Shown one piece after another: positions 41,210-49,637 of a DNA stretch of 64,000 nucleotides. The translations under genes were made by a program, and so were the position numbers. The stretch is from DATJKD01 sp963728295 (GTDB lineage: Bacteria > Pseudomonadota > Gammaproteobacteria > Steroidobacterales > Steroidobacteraceae): assembly GCA_963728295.1 (NCBI GenBank), contig CAVSKB010000011.1:310001-374000 (forward strand), written 5' to 3'. The notes under the pieces were generated by a model. That model was not told the DNA's origin and made no database searches. It was given only the letters and a program-made list of their open reading frames with translations. How positions within the stretch are numbered: position 1 is the first letter of the stretch; the number at the start of each line of letters is the position of its first letter.

Positions 41210-42233
41210 GCGACTCTCGACCGTCCCCGACGTGAGCTCCGCTATTGAGGCCATCGATGAAATGCATATGGTGCATCGCGGTCAGGCGCGGGGCTTCGAA
41301 CATCGGCACATGCCCCACGTCCTCGAGAATCACCAGTTTGCTGTCCCTGACTCGTTCGTGTATCGCCACGGCAGAGCTGACGTCGACCAGCCGATCCTGG
41401 CGTCCCCACAGGACCAGTGCCGGCACCCTGAGGCGATGCAGCTGATCGAGAAGACTCCTGGATTTCAGATCCTGGATCAGTTTCCAGAACAGTACGTCCA
41501 GGAACTCCTTGCGCTTCAGCATCTCCGCATACAGCACCTTCTTGACGAAGACCGGGATCTTCGGCGGCTTGTGGGCAACCATGGACAGTGCCCGCTCAAA
41601 GGTCTCGAAATCGGTGACGACGAAGGGATTGTCTCCGCGCTCGATTGCCAGGTCGGCTTCGGACTTCTTGGTTCCCGGAATACCGGCCGCATCGATGAAC
41701 ATTACCGAGTTGAGCGAGTCCGGATACTTCAGCGCGTACCAGCCTGACAGGTAACCACCCAGGGAATTGCCTGCCATGTGCACCGTGGAGAGCCCCAGTG
41801 CCCGGATGAATCGATGCAGGCGATCGATCTGAGCCTCCGACGAGTAGTCCATTGCCGGGTCCTGCACCGACTCCCCGAATCCGGGCAGGTCCGGGGCGAT
41901 GACGCGGAAGCGCCGGCGCAACAAGCGGCCGTAGGGCAACCAGGTGTCCTTGTCCGCGCCAAACCCGTGGATCAGCAGCATGACGGGCGCGTCGCGGGCG
42001 CCGGAATCGAGGTAGGTCCACGTGAATCCGTCGACCACCACGGTGCGGCGCTTCAGACCGCAGAGCGTTCGCATCAAGGCGACGGCCGCAGCCATGGCTC
42101 TGGCCGGACGGCGGCGAGCGGCAATGATCGCCACGGCGAGCAGGCAGAGCAGTGTCAGTGCAAGGTACACGGCGCCGTTACATCCATCATCGTTTGCTTG
42201 AATACAGTATGCACTATTGCCGTACGCGTGCAA
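41178..42233 (-). CDS. Alpha/beta hydrolase with N-terminal membrane anchor
   Basis: A protein of up to 351 residues: an N-terminal hydrophobic helix (VYLALTLLCLLAVAIIAARR) then an alpha/beta-hydrolase domain. The oxyanion motif is MLLIHGFGADKDTWLPYGRL, the nucleophile elbow MAGNSLGGYLSGW (Ser in GNSLGG), the acid region VLWGRQDRLVDV and the catalytic His in LEDVGHVPMFEAP. The GNSLGG elbow is common in meta-cleavage-hydrolase-like and lipase members. Probably a membrane-associated lipase or esterase acting with the neighbouring acyltransferases. The exact start is uncertain. Confidence 0.82.
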   Translation of the reverse strand: MHAYGNSAYCIQANDDGCNGAVYLALTLLCLLAVAIIAARRRPARAMAAAVALMRTLCGLKRRTVVVDGFTWTYLDSGARDAPVMLLIHGFGADKDTWLPYGRLLRRRFRVIAPDLPGFGESVQDPAMDYSSEAQIDRLHRFIRALGLSTVHMAGNSLGGYLSGWYALKYPDSLNSVMFIDAAGIPGTKKSEADLAIERGDNPFVVTDFETFERALSMVAHKPPKIPVFVKKVLYAEMLKRKEFLDVLFWKLIQDLKSRSLLDQLHRLRVPALVLWGRQDRLVDVSSAVAIHERVRDSKLVILEDVGHVPMFEAPRLTAMHHMHFIDGLNSGAHVGDGRESHDIESRQPLA

Positions 42234-42278
42234 GATTGAGCACAGCCGATCGCCGCCTCGATCTGCGAAGCCGCCACA

Positions 42279-42959
42279 TCATGTCCGGTACTTGCTCCGG
42301 AGGTAAAGGATGTAGTGGCGGGAGTCGGCATCGAGGTAGGGCGTCAGAAGCGTAAGGATCTGGTACGCGGCACGACCGGGGTCGGCCGCCGCCTCGATGT
42401 CCTCGCTCGGCAGCAGTTTCGAGAACATGAAGCCGCAGGCAGCGGTGAAGACGATCTGGAACGCTATGGCGTCGCGTCCTTCCGGCGCCACGTCCAGAAC
42501 GTTGCACGCGGCCAGATTCGCGCACATCAGCCGGGTGGCTTCCAGCGCGGATCCGGTGAATCTGCGCACGCGTACGCGTGCGCCCGGGTATTCGCGGATC
42601 AGAAAGTCCGCGTCTCGAAACACGAACCTGAACGCATGAATCACTTCGATCATCAGATGCAGCGACAGCCAGAGGTCGTCGACCGAACGGACGGTCGGCA
42701 GGCTGGCCGCGATCGGCTCGGCGCGCAGCTCGAAGCGCCTGACCAGCGAATCCACGATGCGTTCCTTGTTCTTGAAATGGTAGTAGAGATTCCCGGGGCT
42801 CATGGCGACCTCGGTCGCGATGCGATTCGTCGACACCACCGCAAGACCGCCCTCGTTGAAGAGCTGCAGGCTGGCCTCGAGTATCCGGTCGCGTGTCTTC
42901 AAGGGGACGCCCGGTCGTGGTCCCGTCTTTCTCGATGCCGCTGTTTCGGCAGCGCCCAC
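42279..42959 (-). CDS. TetR-family transcriptional regulator
   Basis: A 226-residue TetR regulator. The DNA-binding domain is TRDRILEASLQLFNEGGLAV followed by the recognition segment RIATEVAMSPGNLYYHFKNK. The large helical C-terminus (LSLHLMIEVIHAFRFVFRDA) resembles regulators that bind acyl-CoA-like ligands. A GTG at 42959 is proposed as start because it lies just behind the phasin stop and in front of the HTH; the open frame continues through the phasin gene. It lies between the phasin genes and the acyltransferase operon and may control both. Confidence 0.83.
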   Translation of the reverse strand: MGAAETAASRKTGPRPGVPLKTRDRILEASLQLFNEGGLAVVSTNRIATEVAMSPGNLYYHFKNKERIVDSLVRRFELRAEPIAASLPTVRSVDDLWLSLHLMIEVIHAFRFVFRDADFLIREYPGARVRVRRFTGSALEATRLMCANLAACNVLDVAPEGRDAIAFQIVFTAACGFMFSKLLPSEDIEAAADPGRAAYQILTLLTPYLDADSRHYILYLRSKYRT

Positions 42960-42966
42960 CGGGCGG

Positions 42967-43322
42967 TCACTTGCGCTTGCGTCGGGGAGGCCTGGCGGGC
43001 GGGGACAAACGGTCGACGCGTTGGACCAGTTCGCGGAGCGTCTCCGCGGACGGCATCCCGAGGCGCTGCAACGCTGCGGCAACGCGGTCATCGAAAACCT
43101 GTTCGAGCTTCCTGAACCCGTCCTGCAACGGCCCGGTGACGCCCTTGCTGTGCGGCCTTCCGCGGCGGCGGTCGCATCGTGCGAAAGACTGTCGATGCCC
43201 GCGCTCAAGAGCTTGCGCTGGACGTGCAGCATCTGCATCAATGGGTTGTTGCCGGGCGAATTCTCCGGCGCTCGCGGGGCGCTCCTGCGACGAGTGCCGC
43301 TGCTGCGCTTGGCCTTACTCAT
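42967..43322 (-). CDS. Phasin-like polymer/lipid granule protein (frameshifted)
   Basis: About 118 residues. The N-terminus is basic (SKAKRSSGTRRRSAPRA) followed by an amphipathic helix (LMQMLHVQRKLLSAGIDSLS). In a second frame the characteristic phasin C-terminal helix appears: LQDGFRKLEQVFDDRVAAAL, then QRLGMPSAETLRELVQRVD, ending in a basic PPRRKRK tail. The frames are joined by assuming one lost A near 43145 (T run on the plus strand). The pattern matches PHA granule-associated phasins of the PhaF/PhaI type. Its ATG overlaps the stop of the next gene upstream (ATGA), so the two are translationally coupled. Confidence 0.7.
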
Positions 43323-43996
43323 GGTTCGGGACCTCTGTAGGAGACCACGCCAGCCACATGATACAAGCGACGAGTGGGAGCGTCCGGCGGACGTTCCCAC
43401 TCGCGCTTCGAATCTCCGGCTCCGTCAGCTTGCGACCGACGCGGCCGGTTTTCAGCCGGCGGACTTCCGTACTTCTTGCGCGCGGCGCCAGCCTTCTTGG
43501 CGCGGCTGGGTTTGCGTGCGCTCGCGGTGCGGCTGGCGGTACCACCCGAGAGCTTGCTGGCACCGTTGGCGAAGGCCTGTGACGCGCTGTGCGCTACCCG
43601 GACTCCCGGCAGCGCGGCCTTGCCCAGGAGTTCGAAGTAACGAGCGGCATACTTGTTCTTGTTGTCGACATTGTCGATCCGGGCGGAAATGCTCTTCATC
43701 GCGGTCGTGGTGCGATCGAACACCGCATCGACGGCTTTCGCGGCCCCATCGGACATCTGTGCAGTTCGCTTTTCCCAGAGCGAGCTTGCCGACTTCGACG
43801 CAGCGACCAGGTTCTTTCGAACCGCGGGCTTTATCCGCGCGGCGATCTTGCTATCGAGCGCCTTGTCGACCCGCGCAACGACGCGGCCGGCGGCGCGCGC
43901 ATGGGCGGTACGGAACGCACCGATCAGCATCTTGTTTCCCTTGCGGTTGTTCGCGATGACGTCCTGCAGCAGGCTACCCACGTCGTTTGTTGCCAC
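43319..43996 (-). CDS. Phasin-like Ala/Lys-rich helical protein
   Basis: A 225-residue protein, almost wholly helical. It starts from a GTG with a good ribosome-binding site (AAGGAG, 7 bases away): ATNDVGSLLQDVIANNRKGN. The middle (ALDSKIAARIKPAVRKNLVA, AVDAVFDRTTTAMKSISARI) is amphipathic helix; the end is a Lys/Ala-rich tail (SARKPSRAKKAGAARKK). The last 40 residues, encoded over a strong hairpin, look unlike the rest and may result from a frameshift. No certain family; the context with a phasin and WS/DGAT suggests a granule-surface protein (inference). Confidence 0.62.
   Translation of the reverse strand: MATNDVGSLLQDVIANNRKGNKMLIGAFRTAHARAAGRVVARVDKALDSKIAARIKPAVRKNLVAASKSASSLWEKRTAQMSDGAAKAVDAVFDRTTTAMKSISARIDNVDNKNKYAARYFELLGKAALPGVRVAHSASQAFANGASKLSGGTASRTASARKPSRAKKAGAARKKYGSPPAENRPRRSQADGAGDSKREWERPPDAPTRRLYHVAGVVSYRGPEP
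43371..43403. repeat. Strong inverted repeat (hairpin) between the two phasin-like genes
   Basis: Fifteen-base arms CGAGTGGGAGCGTCC (43371-43385) and GGACGTTCCCACTCG (43389-43403) pair with one G-T wobble around a 3-base loop GGC. It lies within the last 30 codons of the 43319-43996 gene as written. No T run follows on either strand, so an intrinsic terminator is not obvious. It may act as an mRNA stability or processing site, or it may be the real 3' boundary of a shorter gene. Confidence 0.6.
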
Positions 43997-44303
43997 TGAA
44001 TTACTCCTTGAGATGACTTTCGATCCGGGGCATCGCGCCCACGTGTCGCACGAGAATCGTTGCTCCACGGCGGGCATTGTCGGCCCTCGGCCATAGGCGT
44101 CGAAACCCAGGAGTGGCGAGGTAATTAGAGACCCTGACCTAACGCGCGTCGCATTATTGGAAACTCTAGCGCCCAAGTCCTACACAGTGAGGTTGCGTAC
44201 TAACAGTTTATCCGATCTAAAGTAAGCTTAATGAGAAGAATCTCCCGGACCCGGGTCTCACGGTTCCGAATGCAAGGACCCTGCGGCACCCGCATGGCAT
44301 CCC
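43997..44303. other. AT-richer divergent intergenic region
   Basis: This 307-bp region lies between divergent starts of the phasin-like gene (43996) and the lipase gene (44304). The part from about 44130 to 44240 is visibly poorer in G+C than its surroundings. TTGCGT at 44193 and TCTAAA at 44216 with 17-base spacing form a weak sigma-70-like pair for the lipase direction. No gene is seen. Confidence 0.4.
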
Positions 44304-45207
44304 ATGCTCCGTGACACGACGAAGCTCCTGCAGGACTTTTTCGGTGCGGCTGCCGAACTGACCCTGAATCAGCTGGGTGGCCGACTACTCAGCCAGATCG
44401 CCCCTGTTTCCGATCGCAAGCTGCCCGTCGATCACGTTTCCCGGGTTCATGTCTCCGGAAGCGTCGCTCGGCCCGCTGAACCAGTTTCTCAACCGACAGG
44501 GGTTCAACGCCAGGTCGTGGGGCCTGGGGCGCAATCTTGGACCACAGGACGAGCGCTGGAACGAGCACCTCGAGGGCATCACGAAACGACTCGCCCGCAG
44601 AGTAAAGCGCCTCGCAGACGAATGCTCGGCCCCCGTGTCACTCGTCGGGCACAGCCTCGGCGGCATCTACGCCCGGGAGCTGGCCTGCAGATTGAACGGC
44701 GAGATCGATCGCGTCATTACGCTCGGGACGCCTACTATTCATCCGTATGCGGAGTATCGACACAACAAGCTCATCTCCACCATCGTAGGCTGGTCACAGC
44801 GCCAGAGCGCCACCGAATGGGGCGGGGCGAATGGCCTCCTGCACTGGTATGCCGACCGCCCGAAACTGCCCTGTGTCGCGATTCACAGTCCGATCGATGG
44901 CTTCGTGCACGAGGGCAACTGCTGTATCCCCGACTACATCGTGACGCAAAGCCGACAGAATGCGCCGCGGGAAAACATCCGTGTGCTCGCTTCACACATC
45001 GGCATGACCTTCAGCCCGTGGGTGCTCCTGGCGGTCGCCGACAGGCTCCTCGCCGATCGCGATTACTGGCAGCCGTTTGATGCCTCGCGTTACTTACCCG
45101 GCGCCGCTCAAGGGTGTCGTTCCGGTCATGTACCCGAGCGCCGAGGTGGCTTCCCGCGCGCACAGCCACGCGAAGGCCGGGTCGCGGGATTCGAGATCGA
45201 AAGGTAG
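44304..45207 (+). CDS. Alpha/beta hydrolase (triacylglycerol lipase-like, frameshifted)
   Basis: About 300 residues. The N-terminus LRDTTKLLQDFFGAAAELTL is in one frame; after an extra base near 44428-44430 the lipase domain follows: FPGFMSPEASLGPLNQFLNR (oxyanion region), the nucleophile elbow VSLVGHSLGGIYARELA, ITLGTPTIHP, SPIDGFVHEG (acid region) and a late His in VLASHIGMTFSP. The GHSLGG elbow is typical of lipases. The C-terminal 35 residues after WQPFDASRYL may contain another frame error. It faces the phasin genes across a shared promoter region and is likely a depolymerase or lipase for stored lipid (inference). Confidence 0.75.
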
Positions 45208-45847
45208 TGGACCGGTTGCTCGACGAGCACAGGTGCATCAACGGTCTCGTGCGAGTGCTGGAGAGCAGATCCAGCAAACACCCGGGGATGGCGGATTACT
45301 ACCTGCTGCGTGACATCGTCGGCTACGTTCATGACTATGCCGAACGCGTACATCACCCGACGGAAGATCTCCTGGTCCGGAAGTTACTGCTCAGGAGACC
45401 CGGCGCGAAAGGCCTCGTGCGAGCGGTTGCAGCGGGAGCACGAATCCGCATCGATGGCGACCCGGAAGTTGCTTGATCAGCTCGATGAGCTGATCAAGAA
45501 GCCCACTCGCCGAACGCGCCCGCGCCGTCCGAAAGACATGCGTCGCCTTTGCCGAGCACCAGCGGGCGCACATGCGGTTCGAGGACGAGAAGATATTCCC
45601 TTGCGGAATCGCATCACTGTCGAGCGCAGACTGGAGGACGATCGAGGCGCGTCTCTTCGCCAATGAAGATCCCTTGTTCGGAAGAAAAATCGGCGCCAGG
45701 CATCGGGTGCTGTACGAATACCTGCTCGCGCACGAGAAGAAACTGCATGCGGCCCTTGTCGAGCGTTCGACTGAAGCGCGCGCGGGCCGGGTGCGCGGAC
45801 GTCGCCGCGGTCTGGCCGCAGTCGCGGGCGCTCAGGGGAGCATCTGA
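45207..45847 (+). CDS. Hemerythrin-domain protein (two frameshifts)
   Basis: About 213 residues when two one-base insertions (45420 and the C run 45519-45521) are corrected. Hemerythrin iron ligands appear in order: LLDEHRCINGLVRVLE, IVGYVHDYAERVHHPTEDLL (HxxxE), RLQREHESASMATRKLL and FAEHQRAHMRFEDEKIFP. A di-iron, oxygen- or NO-sensing role is typical of the family. The GTG start overlaps the TAG stop of the lipase gene (TAGTG), implying coupling. The first His-containing helix and all later ligands survive, so the gene is likely functional. Confidence 0.72.
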
Positions 45848-45927
45848 CTATCTCGCATCCGGAGGGGTAGAAATCCTTCCCCGGCCGCGTGTATCGACCG
45901 CGTCGGGCAAATCGATTGGAGAAGGAC

Positions 45928-47058
45928 ATGAAATCACGGATCTGTGACCTGCTCGGAATTGAGTTTCCGCTCTTCGCGTTCACTCACTGCCGGGACGTGG
46001 CCGCCGCGGTGAGCAAGGCCGGCGGCCTTGGGGTGTTCGGCGGAGCCAAGATCGGCGCCGAGCAGTTGAAGATCGAGCTCGACTGGATCGATGCGCATGT
46101 CGATGGCAAGCCCTACGGCGTGGATCTCGCCATCCCCGAGAGCATGCCGACGAAAGGCGAGAAGCAGCAGGACAGCGCGACCCTGTACGCGAGCATTCCG
46201 GAGAAGCACAGGCGTTTCGTCGCGGACCTTCTGACCAGGCATGGCGTCAATCCGGAATCGCCGGTTCCCGCCGACGAGCCGCGCCCGCTGAGCCCCTTTC
46301 TGGACGAAGCCGAGAAGATGGTCGATGAGTCGCTCCGCCACCCGATCCGGCTGATCGTAAATGCGCTGGGCCGGCCACCGAAATTCATGATCGACAAGGC
46401 GCACCAGGCGAAGGTGCCCGTGGGTGCCCTCGTGGGCTCGAAGGAGCATGCGATCAAGAATCTGGACGCCGGCGTCGACGTGCTGATCGCTCAAGGCACC
46501 GAGGCTGCGGCCCATTGCGGTGAAGTGTCGACCATGGTGCTGGTGCCGGAAATCGTGCGTGCAGTGGAGGGCATTCGCCCCGTGCCCGTCCTCGCGGCCG
46601 GCGGCATCGTGACGGGCCGGCAGATGGCAGCGGCGATGGTGATGGGTGCCGCCGGTGCCTGGACGGGCTCGGTCTGGCTCACTACCGTGGAGTCGGATGT
46701 CCCGCCCGTGGTGCGCGACAAGCTCCTGGCAGCGCGGTCGCAGGACACGCTGCGCTCGCGCGCCATGACGGGCAAGACGGCGCGCCAGCTTCGTACCGCC
46801 TGGAGCGATGCATGGGAAGGACCGGACAGCCCGGGCGCCTTGCCGATGCCGTTCCAGCACCTCCTCACCGATCGCGCCTTCCAGCAGGCGACCAAGGCGG
46901 CGGAGACCGGTAACAAGAAGGCGGCGGCCATCGTCTCGGAGGGCGTCGGACAGGGAATCGGCATGATCGACACGGTAAAATCCTGCCGCGCCGTCGTGCT
47001 GGAATTCATGGAGGACTTTGCTGAAGCGCTGGAGCGGACGCGCGAGCTGGCGGAGTGA
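45928..47058 (+). CDS. Nitronate monooxygenase-like FMN protein (2-nitropropane dioxygenase family)
   Basis: A 376-residue TIM-barrel flavoprotein. It starts RICDLLGIEFPLFAFTHCRD; FMN-binding segments are GGLGVFGGAKIG and VPVLAAGGIVTGRQMAAAMV followed by GAAGAWTGSVWL. The usual catalytic AGGHxG is replaced by EAAAHCGEVST, so activity on nitronates is uncertain. ATG 45928 has a good ribosome-binding site (GAAGGA). The downstream half (DKLLAARSQDTLRSRAMTGK) matches long NMO-like members. Confidence 0.85.
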   Translation: MKSRICDLLGIEFPLFAFTHCRDVAAAVSKAGGLGVFGGAKIGAEQLKIELDWIDAHVDGKPYGVDLAIPESMPTKGEKQQDSATLYASIPEKHRRFVADLLTRHGVNPESPVPADEPRPLSPFLDEAEKMVDESLRHPIRLIVNALGRPPKFMIDKAHQAKVPVGALVGSKEHAIKNLDAGVDVLIAQGTEAAAHCGEVSTMVLVPEIVRAVEGIRPVPVLAAGGIVTGRQMAAAMVMGAAGAWTGSVWLTTVESDVPPVVRDKLLAARSQDTLRSRAMTGKTARQLRTAWSDAWEGPDSPGALPMPFQHLLTDRAFQQATKAAETGNKKAAAIVSEGVGQGIGMIDTVKSCRAVVLEFMEDFAEALERTRELAE

Positions 47059-47115
47059 CGCGGCGGAAGCCAGCACATGAAACCTGGTGTGCGATGAGAG
47101 CATGAGTGCCGCGAT

Positions 47116-47931
47116 TCAACGATTCTCAGGAAACCACACCGAATCCGGCATCGGGGATTGCGACAGAAGGCCTCCGTCGACGAGCAGCGCCTGGCCGGTC
47201 ACGTAGGCGCTCGAATCCGTCGCCATGAACAGGATGACGCTGGCTATGTCCGCCGGCGTCGCCAGGCGGCCGAGCGGGTAGTAGTTCACAGCCGTCTCAC
47301 CGCGACCGGCGTCCAGATATGCCTGGACACGCGGCGTCCGGACGACCCCTGGCACCACGACGTTGACACGGACCCCGAGGGGCCCGAGCTCCACGGCCGC
47401 GGTACGCACCATGTTATGGAGAGCGGCTTTGGCTGTGCCATACACCGTATGGCAGGTGGACCAAGTCATGCCAGCGGTCGAGCCCACGAAGGTGATCGAT
47501 CCGCCACCGGACCGAGCGATCGCTCTTCCGCCGATCTGCATCGCCAGGAATGCATGCCGGAGAACGATATCGAACTGCCATTCCCAATCTTCGTCCGTAA
47601 AATCCAGCAGCGCCTTGCGCCGTACCATCCCGAGTGAATCGACGATGCCGTGGACGCCGCCCAGCTTTTCCTCGGCCTCCGAGAAGATTCGTTCGACGTC
47701 GCTGCGCTGCGTTGCATCTCCCAGACAGGCGAAACCGCCTATTTCTCCGGCAACCGCTTCGGTCATCTCCCTGCCGCGTCCAACGCACATGACCTTTGCC
47801 CCTGCCTGCGTCAATGCATGGGCCGCCTGGCGGCCGATCCCCTGCCCGGCACCGATCACGACGTAGCCCTTTCCGTCGAGCCGTGCGAGCTGGCGATAAT
47901 CGGGGACCGGGGTGATGTCGAGTGCCGTCAT
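47116..47931 (-). CDS. Short-chain dehydrogenase/reductase
   Basis: A 271-residue SDR. The cofactor motif is YVVIGAGQGIGRQAAHAL, the catalytic Ser lies in ITFVGSTAGMTWS and the Tyr/Lys pair in CHTVYGTAKAALHNM; the end SSAYVTGQALLVDGG is typical. ATG 47931 has a strong ribosome-binding site (GAGGAGGA) on the coding strand. It is convergent with the NMO-like gene and divergent from the GFA-like gene. Substrate unknown. Confidence 0.88.
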   Translation of the reverse strand: MTALDITPVPDYRQLARLDGKGYVVIGAGQGIGRQAAHALTQAGAKVMCVGRGREMTEAVAGEIGGFACLGDATQRSDVERIFSEAEEKLGGVHGIVDSLGMVRRKALLDFTDEDWEWQFDIVLRHAFLAMQIGGRAIARSGGGSITFVGSTAGMTWSTCHTVYGTAKAALHNMVRTAAVELGPLGVRVNVVVPGVVRTPRVQAYLDAGRGETAVNYYPLGRLATPADIASVILFMATDSSAYVTGQALLVDGGLLSQSPMPDSVWFPENR

Positions 47932-48004
47932 TCGGAGTCCTCCTCGATCTGTTGCTGGAAACCTGTATCGTCCTGCTTCGACATCGGCAAACCGCCTGAA
48001 CCAA

Positions 48005-48415
48005 ATGCGAAATCCTGCGTCCCGTGTTGCAGCCTGCTGTTGCGGTGCTTTGCGCATCACGTGCACCGGCGACCCGGTGCGCATCTCGATGTGCCACTGC
48101 ATCGCGTGCCAGCGACGCACGGGCGCGCCGTTTGGCGCGCAGTCGCGCTTCCTCCGCGGTCAGGTGGCGGCGGAGGGCGACAGCTGCCGGTACGTCCGCC
48201 AGGCCGACAGCGGCAACACCGTGACCTTTCACTTCTGCCCAAGCTGCGGCTCGACCGTCTACTGGGAGCTGGCCGCTTTTCCTGATCTCGTCGCCGTGGC
48301 GCTCGGCGCCTTCGCAGATCCGTCATTTCAGCCGCCTAAGATCTCGGTGTGGGAACGCACGCGGCATGCGTGGACGCGGCACATCGATGACTGTGCGATG
48401 GAGCACCTCGACTAG
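48005..48415 (+). CDS. GFA/Mss4-fold zinc protein (glutathione-dependent formaldehyde-activating-like)
   Basis: A 136-residue protein with the family Cys pattern: CCCGALRITC near the start, ISMCHCIACQRRTGAPFGAQ, then FHFCPSCGSTVYWEL. These eight or so cysteines bind two zinc ions in GFA/CENP-V-type proteins. Family members were first described as aiding glutathione-formaldehyde adduct formation, but most have no proven role. ATG 48005 begins just ahead of the zinc motif. Confidence 0.85.
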   Translation: MRNPASRVAACCCGALRITCTGDPVRISMCHCIACQRRTGAPFGAQSRFLRGQVAAEGDSCRYVRQADSGNTVTFHFCPSCGSTVYWELAAFPDLVAVALGAFADPSFQPPKISVWERTRHAWTRHIDDCAMEHLD

Positions 48416-48446
48416 GCGGGCGTTGGCGCCGGCCACGTACGCCAGC

Positions 48447-49418
48447 TCAATGTTTAATGTGGGGCAGCACTTCCTGCTCGACCAGACCTAACATTTTCCA
48501 CGCCAGGCTCGGGTCGATCGCCGATAGAAGAGGCTGGAGGATGAGTTCTCCACGCGGGCCCAACGTGCTCGCGAGGTCGATCGCCTCCTCTGGCGTGACG
48601 ATCTGGTAGGGGGGTGCCTGGTTGGGTTTCAATTCCCACGGATTGATGAGGCCTCCGCCCGCCTTTCGGTTCTGCTCGTCGTAGCTCTCGATCTGCTGGT
48701 CGAAATGCGGCTTCAGCCGCTCCAGCACCTTTGCCTTGTCTTGCTTCGTGACCCAGAGGAACAGAGGCCCACGCGGTGCGGGCGGACCGGGATCGGGTTT
48801 GCCGAACTTGCGGCAGGATTCCCGGTAGCGCTCCCAGGTCTGCGGCACTACCGTGTGGAATCCGTCCGCGAGGCGGGCGGCGCGATCGGTCGCCGCCTGT
48901 GTCATGCCACCCAGGTAGATGGGCATCGGGTCCTGCACCGGGCGCGGTGCGACCCGGACCGTCGTGCCGTTGTACTCGAAGGGTTCGCCTGTCCATGCCC
49001 GCCGCAGAAAGGGGATCAACTCTTCCATGAGCTGTCCTCGGCGCGAGAAGTCCACGCCGAAGGCCTCGTAATCGGCACGCAGCACGCCCAGGCCAAGGCC
49101 AAGCTCCAATCGCCCGCGAAGACACAGGTCTGCCACGGCAACCTCTTCGGCAAGACGCAGCGGGTCGTAGAGGGGCGCTATCACAATGCCGGTGCGCACC
49201 TTAATTCTCTTGGAACAGCCACCGACGGCCGAAGCAAACAGGAGCGGACACGAGATATAGCCGTCATCGTTTTGATGGTGCTCCGGGATGCCAATTCGCT
49301 GAAACCCGTGATCATCGGCCCAGGCACACATGTCCAGAGCGGCCGCGTAAATCTCGGCGCCCGTCGGGCGAAATTGCGCCGGATGCCGCAGGTCGAAGTT
49401 CATTACTTTGACGGGCAC
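48447..49418 (-). CDS. LLM-class flavin-dependent oxidoreductase (luciferase-like)
   Basis: A 323-residue F420/FMN luciferase-like TIM-barrel protein. Family landmarks include FQRIGIPEHHQNDDGYISCP, KVRTGIVIAPLYDPLRLAEE, RLELGLGLGVLRADYEAFGV and PIYLGGMTQAATDRAARLAD. GTG 49418 is proposed as start (AGGAG eight bases upstream); ATG 49403 is an alternative. It is divergent from the RDHxWG cluster and could provide a monooxygenase step for it. Substrate unknown. Confidence 0.87.
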   Translation of the reverse strand: MPVKVMNFDLRHPAQFRPTGAEIYAAALDMCAWADDHGFQRIGIPEHHQNDDGYISCPLLFASAVGGCSKRIKVRTGIVIAPLYDPLRLAEEVAVADLCLRGRLELGLGLGVLRADYEAFGVDFSRRGQLMEELIPFLRRAWTGEPFEYNGTTVRVAPRPVQDPMPIYLGGMTQAATDRAARLADGFHTVVPQTWERYRESCRKFGKPDPGPPAPRGPLFLWVTKQDKAKVLERLKPHFDQQIESYDEQNRKAGGGLINPWELKPNQAPPYQIVTPEEAIDLASTLGPRGELILQPLLSAIDPSLAWKMLGLVEQEVLPHIKH

Positions 49419-49637
49419 TGATCGTTCTCCTGATTGACGCCCGCGCGGTTGCCGACTCTGGCTGCCGCGAGGCCTCCGCGTGGATCGTAAACGCAAGCAG
49501 TCACGCGGGAAACAGCTTCGCGGGCGCGGAGCCGGCACTCGTTCCGTGGCATCATGAATCGAGCCGCCTCGTGGACGGTCCACCTCCGCGAGACGCGAGC
49601 TGGTTTCAAGGCGCGGCCTGCACATGCGAGGACCCTC

